Source of the DNA: Pyxicephalus adspersus | Taxonomy: Eukaryota > Chordata > Amphibia > Anura > Pyxicephalidae | Length of the DNA stretch: 64,000 bases | Assembly (NCBI RefSeq): GCF_032062135.1 | Contig: NC_092861.1 | Coordinates: 61,071,412 to 61,135,411, forward strand | Direction of reading: 5' to 3' | In this document: in pieces, positions 1-11,255 of the stretch | Position numbering within the stretch: position 1 is the stretch's first letter | Layout of the letters: the number at the start of each line of letters is the position of its first letter | Notes under the pieces: model-generated | Databases searched by the model: none | What the model saw: only the letters and a program-made list of their open reading frames with translations | Told to the model about the DNA's origin: nothing | Program-made: the position numbers and the translations under genes

Positions 1-419
1 GTTCTACATTGAAATCTATTTCATTTGGGCAGCAAATTTAAATGAATTAACAGAGGCCAGTGTAATTTAATAAATGGAAAAAAATTGCTATGACTGTGAA
101 ATGATGCAGCAAAATGGTTCAAATGGTCATTCAGAAAGATCTTTTACATATTTGCCTTATGATAAATGGCATCATATTCTGTATAAAATATATCCTTGTA
201 ATTTACAAAATCAATTAATAGTACAGAGAAAGCAGTGACATTACAAAACTGTTGTGATAATTATAAAACTATTTTATTATTTATTTATGTGAATAAATGT
301 AAAGTAGTTGAGGTTAACGTTACAGGTTTGTGACTAAACAAATCTGAATGTACAAGGCATAAAATGAAAATCCTATAAGACTGATTCTGTGGTGCAAAAT
401 TTAAGTATAGCAAATTGCT
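1..419. other. AT-rich non-coding DNA
   Basis: No open frame of note and no terminal repeats were recognised. The stretch is AT-rich with short A and T runs. Nothing further can be supported. Confidence 0.5.
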
Positions 420-712
420 TGAGCGTCACTGGGATTTTTCTTGCCTCAGCCAATCAGAGAGCACTAGAGGTTTTGAATGGGGAGACTTGTCGTCATTTAA
501 CCTCTAGTGCCGGGGATCACACACTGAGCTGATCAATGAATGCAACCGTGGCTGCATTCATTCATCAGCACAGCCTGCGGGACTTTTTTAAGGAAAATTC
601 AATCTCGATTGGCGAATTTGCACCGGCCGTTCTCGCTTACAATTTCGGTAAGCATGAAAGCTGAATTTGCTGCGAGATCAAGTTTAAAAATCTCGCTCGC
701 TCATCCCTAGTC
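420..712. repeat. CpG-rich element with internal inverted repeats
   Basis: This block is clearly richer in G, C and CpG than its flanks. A 12-bp pair GCACTAGAGGTT (461-472) and AACCTCTAGTGC (499-510) forms a perfect inverted repeat. A second hairpin pairs 529-544 with 553-568 with one mismatch around an 8-base loop. The right end (about 670-712) reads as repeated 'ctcgctcgctc' ending in 'atccctag', the kind of terminus seen in frog MITEs. No coding frame was seen. The family and exact ends are not assigned; a decayed DNA transposon is the likeliest origin. Confidence 0.5.
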
Positions 713-1129
713 ATGAATATCTTCAGTACAACAGTGTACACAAACTAGTAACATTCCTGCCTTTTAGGTAATGTTGTTTTTAAATTAATGTCATTATAAC
801 TTATGACTCCCATTTATACTGTTTCTATAGCTTTATAGCTAAGCAGCCAATGGCTCAGGAAAGACAGCAATCACAATACCAGAAATGTAAATGATACAAT
901 AAACTGCAAAAGACTAATTGTAATGGACTGTTACCTAGATTTGTAAGGCTTTAAAATAGGTTTATTTTGACTGGTTTTTATACTATTTTACTCATAGAAT
1001 TCCTATTTGTATAGGAACATTTTTTTGCTAAAAGTTGTAAAGCTTACACTTTTTTATTAATTACAGTTTGCTTGAGACCCCTTGTAGTTTGGGCAAAAAT
1101 CCCTTCTGCAGCACAGCAGGCTTATAAAG
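713..1129. other. AT-rich non-coding DNA
   Basis: Low-complexity AT-rich sequence with no recognisable gene or repeat end. Confidence 0.45.
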
Positions 1130-1460
1130 AACTAAACTAAAACTGCCAAAAAAAATACACTTACCTTCAATACCGCAGGGCAGTCTGATCCATCCGGGGG
1201 TGTCTTGCTTTAGGTCCCGCGTCATCCCGGCATCCGTCCCGAAGATGGCGTGAGATCAGGTGAAGTAGGGTGCGAAAAAAACTTGCCGATCTCACTGCGC
1301 ATGCTTGAGATCAGCAAATTTTTCTCTTTGCGCGAAAGGCTCGTTCTGTGCATGCCCGGGATGCTCAGGCATGCGCAGAAGGAGCACCCAAGAGCCTCGC
1401 GGGATGTGTGACGTAGGTATCTGCTGCAGAGCTGCATAAGGAGGAAAAAAATGTTTAAAA
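1130..1460. repeat. CpG-rich interspersed repeat (GCAGGGCAGTCTGATCCATC family)
   Basis: Positions about 1177-1240 carry the phrase 'cgcagggcagtctgatccat', followed by 'ggtcccgcgtcatcccg' and 'ccgtcccgaag'. The same ordered phrases recur at about 40636-40700, which shows an interspersed family. The distal part (1360-1400) shares 'catgcgcagaagg' with 57984-57997. The small minus-strand open frames here (such as 1222-1437) lie inside the repeat and are not genes. The 40.6 kb copy begins with TTAA plus an AGxxxAACTAAA-type end, so the family is probably a TTAA-targeting MITE; the left end here is not clear. Confidence 0.6.
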
Positions 1461-1935
1461 AAATGCTGTGCTTGTTCTAAAAAAAGCATGAAAATTAACA
1501 AATTTAACTCCCAATCTGTGAGCTTAAAGGCAAAGGCAGCAGAGCCCTATATGATAATGACACTGGAAACATACAACTATTAGGCTAAGGGATGCCTATG
1601 CAGGTCAAGAAGTACACTACTACTTCCCAGAAAGAATTTATTGCAAATGCATCTTGTTACTGGGGCTACTATTAGGGCAAATTTTACTTTTCTAAATTTT
1701 ACTTATAGGAAAGCAAATCTTCATTTTCATGTTCTCTATAAATCCATGGATATGTGCATTTTTTCAGACCTTTCAGATGTTGTAGATAGTAACCAATGAA
1801 GTTTTCTATCTTTTTATACTCCAAGTAAAAAAGGAAAAAATCAATCAGGACTTTTTGGACAAAAAAATCACATGACTATGGTCCTCTGCTATTTCCTCTG
1901 GTTTTTGATATATCAAACTCACATAACTGACAATA
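1461..1935. other. Non-coding DNA left of the mariner copy
   Basis: No feature recognised. The last two bases (1934-1935, TA) are the target-site duplication of the adjacent mariner element. Confidence 0.5.
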
Positions 1936-2064
1936 GGAGGGGGTGCTGAAAAGTTCCTGGCTTTGCCCCCTTCCAGATGAAATAGAAAATCTTAGTATGT
2001 AATTGTGCAAATATCAGGTCCTTGCGATTCTTAAAACTGTTTTTTCTTTTAGTGAGAAGCTGTG

Positions 2065-2226
2065 ATGGCAGAGGCACAAGAAAGTTTCACGTCATTGGAG
2101 TTACAGGCCGTCTTGAAGTTTTTGTTTCTCCAGGGAAAGACTGGACATTTCACTGTTGAAGATACGCAGTGGGCGCCCCCCCAACCTCAACTGACCTGGC
2201 AACCTGCAATGCTGCCCATGAGCTGA
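2065..2226 (+). pseudogene. Mariner transposase N-terminal fragment
   Basis: From ATG 2065 the frame reads MAEAQESFTSLELQAVLKFL and continues with FLQGKT, matching the start of mariner transposases where the first helix-turn-helix begins (ELRAVIKFLFLEGKS-like). After about residue 33 the similarity ends, and a stop follows at 2224-2226. The catalytic part lies in a different frame, so a deletion plus frameshift separates the two pieces. Confidence 0.75.
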
Positions 2227-2849
2227 TTATTGAGGACTTTTTGGCTAGGTTAGTGACTGAAGATGAAACCTAGCTCCACATCTATGATCCTGAAACCAAA
2301 GATCAGTCAAAGGAATGGCAGCACAGCGGGTCCCCGTGGCCGAAGAAGTTCCGAACCCAGAAATCGGCCAAAAAAGTAATGTTGTTCGTTTTCTGTGACA
2401 AAGGCGTAATTCTGTTGGTGGACTACCTACCTCAGGGATCTAGTATCACTGGACAGTATTATGCTAACCTCCTGGACCAGCTGAAGGAGGCAATTAAGAC
2501 AAAACGTCGTGGAAAGTTGACCAAAGGGATCCTTTTTTTGCAGGACAATGCACCTGCGCACACGTCCAACATTGTGGCTGCCAAATTGAACACCCTGGGT
2601 TTCCAATTGGTCTACCATCCCCCCTACTCACCTGACCTGGCCCCTTCGGACTATTATCTGTTCCCAAATTTGAAGAAACACCTGAAGGGGCAACATTTTG
2701 AGGACATTTCTGACGTCAAAGATGATGCTGAGAGCTGGTTTGCGGCCCAACCAAAGGACTTCTATTTGAACAGCCTAGAAAAGCTGCAACTACGCTGTAC
2801 CAAGTGGATCAGTCTCAGTCTTATGTTGAATAAATTAGTTATTTCATAA
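2217..2849 (+). pseudogene. Mariner transposase catalytic domain (DD34D), broken
   Basis: One frame runs through the RNase-H-fold DDE domain. The first catalytic Asp sits in TEDET (2256-2270), where the family has GDExW; the expected Trp codon is TAG at 2271-2273, consistent with a single TGG to TAG change. Downstream the frame is open from ATG 2379 to the stop at 2847-2849 (156 codons). It carries LQDNAPAHTS (second Asp, residue 56) and YSPDLAPSDYYLF (third Asp, residue 91), exactly 34 residues apart. The DD34D spacing identifies mariner sensu stricto rather than Tc1 (DD34E). With the stop and the lost linker this is a dead copy. Confidence 0.92.
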
Positions 2850-2903
2850 CTGTGGCTCTCTTCTTTCTTTGCAAAGCCAGGAACTTCTCAGCACCCCCTC
2901 GTA

Positions 2904-3607
2904 ATTATAGTTAAGTGTTCTTTGAAAACAGGATGCACCTAGGTTTTTACGACCAAATCTGAAAAATTAAATTAAGGAAATACACTCCACAATGTTGAAA
3001 TGTTACTCTGAGTCTTGTGTCTATAAACCTTAAAGCCTCTATAAAATATATGACACATAGATTTTCTATGACCTTTAGGAATTACTCTTTGAACCCACTG
3101 TGTATATAAAAGGTAATTGTTACACCATTCTCAGCAGGACTTTCTTTTTTTTTTTTTTCTAGAGATAGGAAGCTATTTGGTCTCCATAGCAACCAGAATG
3201 CACCATGAATACAAGCTATTGGAAGTCTTTATGACACTAAATAATAAAAATAAATCTAAAGTGAATTAGGTGGAGCATATGGTATTTAACTGCTGTACTT
3301 TAGTGTCTGCACTAATATACATACGACAAATGTGTAAATGAAATCTGCTGTGCCAATAAATATTTTTAATGGACATTTAAATAGCAAACCCCTTAAATTT
3401 CACTCTGGTAATGATTTGATCACATTATTTGTTTTTATTGGGTAATTTTTTTCTTTGCAAAACAGATAAAAATGCTTGTTATTGAGTTCACATATGTCAC
3501 CCTTTTTATGGCCTGAAATGAATTTTTAACATCACTATGACAAAATGAAGGATATTATAGGGAAGTCAATTGTCTTGTTAAAGACTTTTCTAAATGATTA
3601 ATTTATT
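2904..3607. other. Non-coding DNA with an RFX-like X-box motif
   Basis: No gene or transposon end recognised. At 3180-3193 the sequence GTCTCCATAGCAAC resembles an RFX X-box with a good right half-site. A T-run (3145-3158) precedes it. Regulatory function is unproven. Confidence 0.35.
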
Positions 3608-3938
3608 TTAACCTTCCTGGCGGTATGATTATTTTGTACTAATAAATGTCGAATCGGTACATTTGACATTTAAAAATACTTCTAATTTTAATTTCCCCTC
3701 CAGTCCCGCCCCCTGTAGCACACACACCGCCCACATACACATCACATATCCGGCCGGCATCTGCATACACTAGCCTCTCGTCTCCCAACGCTCACATGCG
3801 GGGATCGCTGGAGGACACCAGGGGCTTGTGAGGACCAGGTAAGCTCTTAATTCCACCCCTAGTGCTGCATAGGGTTACCACTTTCTGTAAAGAAATTTAA
3901 CCCCAAGCCACACTTGGGAATACCGCCAGGTGGGTTAA
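3608..3938. mobile_element. TTAA-flanked MITE (CCTGGCGGTA family), copy 1
   Basis: A 331-bp non-coding element starts TTAACCTTCCTGGCGGTA and ends TACCGCCAGGTGGGTTAA. The ends are inverted repeats and TTAA is present on both sides, as for piggyBac-type or Kolobok-type insertion. The interior is CpG-rich compared with the flanks. A second, longer member lies at 45259-45832. No transposase frame is present, so it is non-autonomous. Confidence 0.8.
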
Positions 3939-4046
3939 CAGATAACATGCAAGAAAGAGTGAGACAATGAAGATCATTTTTTAAGTTTCACTGTTATTAA
4001 ATGTAACCTAAAAATAAAATAGATATCTAGAGTATAGCAAACAATC
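3939..4046. other. Spacer between two repeats
   Basis: AT-rich sequence with no recognised feature. Confidence 0.4.
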
Positions 4047-4215
4047 ATAGTGAAAGTGAAGGGAAGAGAACGCAGCAGGGTGCCTCTCTGTCGTTTTCTC
4101 CCCTCTCCATACAGCAGAACAGTGCTGGATTTACAGCGCTTGTTCATGCATCGTGCAGTTTTTTGTCATTTGAAAGGATCGTGAAAGATCCTTTCCAACA
4201 ACAAATATTGCACAG
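4047..4215. repeat. Diverged partial copy of the GTGTGTACGTAGC MITE family
   Basis: The phrases 'agagaacgcagcagggtgc', 'ctcccctctccata', 'gttcatgcatcgtgcag' and 'ggatcgtgaaagatcctttcc' occur in the same order as in the copy at 27661-27974. Terminal repeats are eroded. No coding capacity. Confidence 0.65.
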
Positions 4216-4559
4216 CATTCGGAATTTGGAGGAAAAATACACACGGTCAGTATTTGTCATCCACTATGGTAGTCAACTGCAATACATAATTTGTTTGTAT
4301 ACATTTTGGGTTTAGTGTTTATTCTACTGAAGGACTGAGACTAGTTTTTAAACCCAATTTAAACCTGCTTTAAATATTTTCATGCTTATAAAGTTTAAAA
4401 ATGTTTGCAAATACATAGAAAAGTCACACACTAAATGCCTAAAATGCTTTTGTACTTTAAAGATCTTACTCTAACCTGTAAACCCTAACCATTCACATAG
4501 GGCAATATCTGATTTACTAAAACATTCACACATCTTTCCTTGGATTTGGTGGACACACT

Positions 4560-4966
4560 GGCCCTGATTTATTTATGTTCTCCAAGGCTGTAGAGAATAC
4601 ACTTTTCATCAGTGAAGCTGGGTAATCCAGCAAACTTGGAATGAATTTCTTCAGTTATTTGGGTTGGTAAATGTTTTGAATCCTGGACTAGATCCATTGC
4701 AGGTTTGTTGGATCACCTAGATTCATTGATGAAAGGTCCACTGTGCCTGATTTATTAAAGCTCTCCAAGACTGGAGAAGATAAACTATCATGGGAGAACC
4801 TGGGTGATACATCGAACCTGGAATGGATCTGGTCCAGGACTGAATCATTTGCCAACTAATAGTAAGTGATTTTTATTGAATTTATTTCAGGTTTGCTGGA
4901 TTACCCAGGTTTTTCCATGATTGTCTATCCTCTCCAGTCTTGGAGATGTTTAATAAATCAGGCCCA
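4560..4966. repeat. Fold-back MITE (GGGCCTGATTTATTAAAG family), two head-to-tail units
   Basis: Two adjacent units, about 4560-4735 and 4741-4966. Each opens with 'cctgattta' and 'ctctccaag' and carries internal phrases such as 'agtgaagctgggt' and 'tggatcacct'. The right end is the inverted terminus 'cttggaga...aataaatcaggccca'. The arms are almost self-complementary across the unit, so single strands would fold into a long hairpin. Other copies lie at 30073, 33776 and 54574. Confidence 0.75.
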
Positions 4967-7900
4967 TTGTGTCATTAGCAAAGACAACAAACAGGCAGAA
5001 CAAGTACTAGGGTGATGTAAGTTATGTTAGGAATGAATGGATTGATCCTAAACTTGTTCCACAAAGACAGAACAATGCCTAACAGACATTTTTATGGTGC
5101 AGTTCAAACAAATCGCAGACCTGAATGCATGGGCAGCAGAATAATTAGTTGATCACGCAGTTTTCAAATCCTTTCTTGGTTAGAGCAGGTGTGCACTACT
5201 TATGCTTAGTGATGATCAGCATATAGTGACAACTCAAGGATGATCATTACAAATTCTTTTAAATGATTGGAAAAAAACATGTTACAAGTGCCAATCAATA
5301 TTGGATGTTTTGCAAGTCATGCATGAATGGTGACAAAAGGTCACTAGTGAGTTGAACTGACACTTTTTTTTACAATCTGCTGAACTTTTGTTTGGAAGTA
5401 TATTCAGCAAAGTATTATTATCTCCTCTGGATCCTGTTTCATTCCTTTTTTAATCAGAATGTGGTATCAGTTATTTTATATTATAAATTAAATTATAACA
5501 GCCCTAAAGATTTACTTGTTTTGCCAATACATATGTACAACTTGAACAAATTCTGGAATTGCTAGTGTGTTGTGTAAAGGAAGTGGTGACCCTTTTGTAA
5601 AGGTGATGATGGGTTATTATTTTTAATCATCCCTTAGCTGCTGTATCTGCATATTTGAGTGTCCTAATACCACACACTTGCCTCAACCATTGTGATTGGT
5701 TGTGAGACTTCTGAGTTCAGGATTGCTCGTCTGATAAATGTCCGTTTCAAATTTATTGGTCATTTAATGGAACTCATAAACCAATATACACAAAATAGCC
5801 TGACAGGGAACTGAACTTCTCTGTATTCGTCAGAAGGATTGCAGGATAAATATGACCACACATAATACCGTGCAGTATGTTTTTCTTGCATCAGTATTAT
5901 TTCATCTTAACATCATTAGAAAGTATCATTAAACAAAACAAAAGAAAGAACAGAATAAAACTTTTCTGTATAACACTACATTTATTAGTGATGACTGAGG
6001 AATAATACAAGGCGGATAAATATTCTTTTAGCACTCTGTTATTTTATTTTAAATACCTATAACAAATGTATGTGTCATATAAGTATACTACTGGCAGTAC
6101 TACAGAATAAGTTTTTTTTAGCCTGTGTGTCTTCTCGAGGTTGTATAATGCACACAGGGTAATTTAAAACTCAGGAGTCACAGTAGCCATGGAAACCATA
6201 GTAACCATTCTATAGTACCTATATATGCATAGCTGCCATTGAAGAAATATGCATACCATGCTGTTCCATATGTTATTTTCATAAGATGTATTTTGTTAAG
6301 TTTGTGATTCATATTTTGTGATGTGTTTTATTTTATAGAATGTATAGAAATGTATATAAATATATAAGATATTTGTTTCTCAAGATATTTTATAAAGAAT
6401 CCTAGAGGATGCATCTTGCAACAGCTATTCTAGTTTGCACACTGCATTTTTTTTGTGGTCTAACATTACATTAGATAGTAAAGATTAGTTGCTTTTATCA
6501 TTATGAAACTCTAACAAAATAACAACAATTGGGCTTTTCAAACTCTTATTACCATGAAAGGAATGGATGTACAGAGCTACATGTCATGTCAGGAAGTCAT
6601 AATCTGTATAACATGAATCACAATCATCAAGCAGCTCTTTAATTATGTTTTATCTACTACCTTTACGGTGCAGGAGCAGGGAGTGAAAGGTAAACTTATA
6701 TTCACATTATGACTAAGTGATGAAATATGGATAAATAGGGTGCATGGCTCCTACTAGCTATTGGATTTCTAACTTAAAATGGAAAAGAGTGAACGCTCCT
6801 TTTCATCTTCCTGGGGACAATATTGTGGGTTCACATGCGATAACTCTTTTACACTAACTGTAGCTTTCATCAGTAGCTTCTCTGCCAAAACATGTATCAC
6901 TGGTTTTACTTATATCCAGAAGTGTAGAAGCTATTATGTCATCTACTAGTGGCTACCAGTCCAGTGAGCATGTGGATATATCAAAGGAGGATGGTATGTG
7001 TCTGCTGCTCTATTGACATTTAGTGAGTAAGCTGAGCAGTAGGAGTGAATAGAGGGGGTTTTGGAATCGGTACTGTAAGCATCCTACCATGTTACTATAA
7101 GTTTAATACATGTTTCAGAATGATGGACTGGACAGTAGCACTAGCCCGAGTCCACTAGTGGGTTTCTGTTGGCAATGGTGCAATCGGTGCATAGGATTAA
7201 ACCTTTAAAGACTGCAACTGCTCACATTCTCACAACTCCTCACATCTGGTAATAAATGTGTATCTTGTGTTAGCAAACCTCGTCCACACCTTACATTGCC
7301 ATTATTACCATTCTCCTATCCAATGAATACCTCTTTATTAGCCACTGAGTCTTTCTTAATGGCAGCCGAAGTCAAGGCAATGTAAAAAGTTACTCTAAAT
7401 TCAAATGTTCCCCAGGTTAATATTGTAAATGTGCAGAAAAGTGCAGGCATGTTTTTGCATGTTTTCAGCTTGTTTTTGGTAAAAAAATAAGAATAGTATG
7501 TTTAAATGTCTTAAACCTGTCCTTAAATCTTTTTCAAGAGCCAAAATTATTAAAAATTTCCATTTTAGTAAGAGTGGTACTTCATTTGACCATTGTATAC
7601 ACATGGGGTATCATTTGACACATCATCTGGCAGAAGAGCTTGGCATTTAGCAGAGCCAGCAGGTTGAGACCAAATTAAATGTTAGTTATATGTAAGGGTG
7701 CCATTCTAACCACTACTATAAGGTGGACATTTTTCCCATCATGTAGAAGCATTTACCCAATTGCCCCATTACCCCCAGACAATTAGTTTTAGCAGCGAAT
7801 CCTTGAGACCTGAAAAGTATTTCAAGGATAGCTCTGGATTAAAAAAAGATGAGAAGGGCCAAATTAGATTAGTCATCAGTAGTTCACAGTATAGATATCA

Positions 7901-8619
7901 CTGTTTACAATATACACTTTGTATATGGGCATTAAACATTGCTTGTAATGGACTTTAGGTTTATTTAAGAATCATTATGGTTGTTGTGTTAAATTTTAAG
8001 GGAAATAAATCTAAGAGCCAGCATGTAATTAAAAAACATGCTTCACAAGGTGTTCTTGAATGCATGATATGGCTTTCTTAAAACCGGCTTTATCCAATAA
8101 ACACTTGACCTATTTGTCTTGCTGTGGCTATGCCAAACATAACAATTACGCCATGGGGGTGAGGAGAAAAAAGAAGGAACACAGGGGATTATCCTAAAGT
8201 CAGCTTTGTTTTTGTTGTCCTTTTGTTATTTTGCCCTTTTTAAACATTTTACACTTTTTGCAGATAAATAGCCTAAACAGCACAAATAAAGCAGTAATGC
8301 AACCAATGTACACATTACCACATTTTTACTTATCTATTGATATATTTTTATATAATATTTTTTTTTCTTTTAAATATACTTTTTAAAGTAGCAACATTTT
8401 AGAAATACCTGCTTTGAATAGTTAGAGGTCTATTTATAACCAGTGAATCTGACATTTACCTTGTGGAGAATCAGACCAATGTTTTCTACTATGTGTCTTG
8501 CAACTTATCAGGTCATAAGTGAAGTAGGTGAGGTTAGATATTTTCTTCTCTTGTGGAATAGCGAATAATCAGCTCTGTTTAAAACAGAGTTTTAGTTTGT
8601 TATAGCACACATTTCATAT
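4967..8619. other. Long unassigned AT-rich stretch
   Basis: 3.6 kb without recognisable coding sequence; the short open frames (for example 7401-7604 minus and 7761-7958 plus) show no family motif. At 6183-6196 there is GTAGCCATGGAAAC, close to an RFX X-box, followed by 'catagtaacc'. No paired terminal repeats were seen. The sequence could be intron or intergenic DNA. Confidence 0.4.
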
Positions 8620-9130
8620 GAAATTAATAAGAAAGAAGAAAAGGGAAGGCTATTTGAAAGGCACCTATTATTCAAAATTATAATAGAACAAAAAACATAG
8701 CTTTATTAATTATTAATGTTACATGAATAAAACAGTAAAATGTATAATTTACAAAAAACATACAGTACAAAAAGATAAAATCACACTTTGATTGATATTA
8801 CTATGTTTGTATAGAAAAAAATAGTTTCCCTACCCGACGCGTTTCGCCCAGAGGGCTTCCTCGGGATATGGGAAACCAATAGCAAGCTATAAGCACAAGG
8901 AAAATTGGCTTAGTACACATAATCTTATCAACGGAGGAAGTGCAAACATAGCAATATCAATCCAAGTGTGATTTTATCTATTTGTACTGTATGTTTTTTG
9001 TAAGGTATACATATTACTGTTTTATTCATGTAACAATATTAATTTATACATCTATGTTTTTATTCTATTATAATTTTGAATATTGGGTGCCTTTCAAATA
9101 GCCTTCCCTTTCCTTCTTTCTTAACAAATT
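8620..9130. repeat. Giant inverted repeat, about 190-bp arms, with an inner hairpin module
   Basis: The left arm (about 8620-8809) and right arm (about 8943-9130) are reverse complements with scattered mismatches and small indels. The inner ends TTGATTGATATTACTATG and its counterpart near 8944-8964 match closely, as do the outer ends around 'aagggaaggctatttgaaag'. The 133-bp centre holds ACGCGTTTCG (8837-8846) and GCTTCCTCGGG (8855-8865), bracketed by a smaller inverted repeat (GTTTCCC...CCCGA against TCGGG...GGGAAAC). No transposase frame. A fold-back MITE or a palindromic insertion is likely. Confidence 0.8.
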
Positions 9131-9851
9131 TCTAGAATTTTTGAGGCTAGGCACATACCGGTCATCCGGTTTACTGGGGCTAATTGAAATTCCCTTCTGG
9201 ACAATTTCTCTTTTGTGATAGTGACACATATTGGTCAGAAGTGCTTGGTATTAGTCCCAGTGCAGTCCTAAACAGTCTGATTCTTATTCAACATCACACT
9301 AGGATGTCAAAGTAAGAAACTATAGCCCCGTCCAAAAAGGATAACATTCTCATGTGTTTTTAGTACTCTGTAATGAAACTGGTCAAACATGGGAGCTATT
9401 GCAGGCACATTTTTAATGAATGTAGTATTATGCTCCCTAAAAATTAACCAAAGGCTTATTAATAACAACTTTACCCCCCTCCCCCCAATTTATGAATAGT
9501 TTTCCCATCTACTTTGCTCTGGTAAAAACAAATGTACTAACTGTTGCAGTTCCATTTACTGCTAAATATGCATTAACTGTGTATTAACTGTGACCTTAGC
9601 TCAGTGAGTATTGTGCCATATAGCAGCACCACAACACAGTATAAATAAGTGAAATAATGTTTCAAATAACATGAATGACATAAATAATACATCAATATGA
9701 TATTTATAAAAAGTCTGTGGCCTTCTAATATACAATAATATGGGGATACACATTAATAATAGGTCTGGGATTTGGGGTGACAATTAGGGTTCTACCCAAA
9801 CAATTCTGTAATACAACTCTGTAATACAACGTTTCCATAAAAGAAGCAAAG
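9131..9851. other. Unassigned non-coding DNA
   Basis: No gene or repeat boundary recognised. It includes a short C-run at about 9474-9486. Confidence 0.4.
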
Positions 9852-9854
9852 TAA

Positions 9855-10185
9855 AGCTGCGTACACACTTCCAATTTTTGTCATTGGAAAGGATCTTTCA
9901 CGATGCTTTCCAACGACAAGGGAGTGCACGATGCATGAACGGTGCTGTACATACAGCACCGTTCATGCTCTATGGAGAGGGGAGGGGGAGAGCGACGGAG
10001 CGGCACCCTGCTGCGCGCTCTCCCCTTCCCTTTCATTAGGATCGGCTGTCGTCCATCGTCCGTGGATCCGGCAGGTCGGTCGTCCGGACGATGGACGACA
10101 CCGACTGTACACACGCCAGATTTTCGCCCGATAATTGGCCGATGCCGATTATCGGGCGATAAAAATCTGACGTGTGTACGTAGCT
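9855..10185. mobile_element. MITE of the AGCTGCGTACACAC / GTGTGTACGTAGCT family, copy A
   Basis: A 331-bp element with ends AGCTGCGTACACAC and GTGTGTACGTAGCT, inverted with one mismatch. TAA lies on both sides (9852-9854 and 10186-10188), which fits a three-base TWA duplication of the PIF/Harbinger type. Subterminal inverted repeats (GGAAAGGATC and its partner; GCACCGTTCATG and its partner) and a GC-rich centre suggest a highly folded transcript. Open frames on both strands exist only because the element is GC-rich. It is nearly identical to the copy at 41173-41498. Confidence 0.85.
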
Positions 10186-10188
10186 TAA

Positions 10189-11253
10189 GAATGTAGTGTA
10201 GTGTAGATATATTTACAAAATGCTCAGGGCAACAAGATAAATAAATAAAAACTATCATTTTTGCAGCTCTAATGCCTGTCATTCATACATTGTGGTGAGG
10301 ATAAAACAATACCTCCCATTGCAGAGATTTATCTTTGCAATATAACTAGTATTGCAGCAGCAAGCAAAGTGAGTTAAAATGTACATAGTTCTGGCTTCAG
10401 TTGCCATAGCTACCTCAAGAGAAGAAAATTAAGACAACCTTTATTTGTTTTCAGCATAAAATTAATACAGCGTTCTGTGCTATGAAAAAATGCATTATAC
10501 CATTCTCCTCCTTTTTAATCTTCTCCAGTGATACAATAGCAGAAAAGAGTGCACAACTATTGAAGTTTTAACATTTTGTACTGTAATTATAGCTTATTAC
10601 ATATAATTATGTTAAATAAAAATTAATCTTTTACCCTGAAATGTTGCTTTCTATGAATTCATATCAATACCTTTTTATTTATCTTTGTAATTACCAAGTG
10701 CACTGTGCATTCTCTGAAGCCTGAAATCCTGAACTGCCATACCAAATAAACAGTAACTTCCTGATAACCTTGGTTTCACCTAATTCAACAATCTATTTTA
10801 GACAAGCAGTTGAAAGGCACCCATATGTGGGCTGATTATCTTATCTAGATCAGACACCTACTGACTTGGGCCAACATTGACTTTCCAGACTGATTGGTTA
10901 AAAAGTTGCTTGACAGAAGGAGGCAATTATAGGTGGACTGCTTTGATCATTTATAGACTTTTAGTAATATATATTAGTTACTAATATTAAATTGGAACTC
11001 TAGAAAAATGATGTTTGTCTAAGACTACACAATGCTGGTAAGTGTATCCTACAAGCTTTTATTGCTGCTACATAAATAGATTGTATTTTGAAGAAGTCAA
11101 AAACTTGTAGGTTTGATTCGCCTTCAAAAAGGAAAAAAACCTTGTTGAATTCTAAAACATTTTAAAATGTTTCCCTAGACCAACATTTTACTGATAATGA
11201 AGTTTTATGTTATATATATGTTCAGGAACAATTTTATCCTTCTTGATGTAATA
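10189..11253. other. Unassigned AT-rich DNA
   Basis: No feature recognised apart from an X-box-like GTTGCCATAGCTAC at 10400-10413. Confidence 0.4.
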
Positions 11254-11255
11254 TA

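Larger units (their letters stand above)
1936..2901 (+). mobile_element. Tc1/mariner-superfamily mariner element, internally deleted
   Basis: A complete 966-bp element. The 31-bp TIRs lie at 1936-1966 and 2871-2901 and match at 29 of 31 positions; the core is GGGGGTGCTGA...AAGTTCCTGG. TA flanks both sides (1934-1935 and 2902-2903), the expected mariner target duplication. Full-length mariners are about 1.2-1.3 kb, so roughly 300 bp of coding sequence is missing between the N-terminal and catalytic portions. The copy cannot make transposase, but both ends look intact enough to be used in trans if an active relative exists. Confidence 0.93.

Noticed and set aside
9881..10282. 133-codon minus-strand open frame
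   Set aside because: It lies almost wholly in a MITE and has a near-identical counterpart at 41169-41432 in the second copy; open frames on both strands reflect GC content, and no protein motif is seen.
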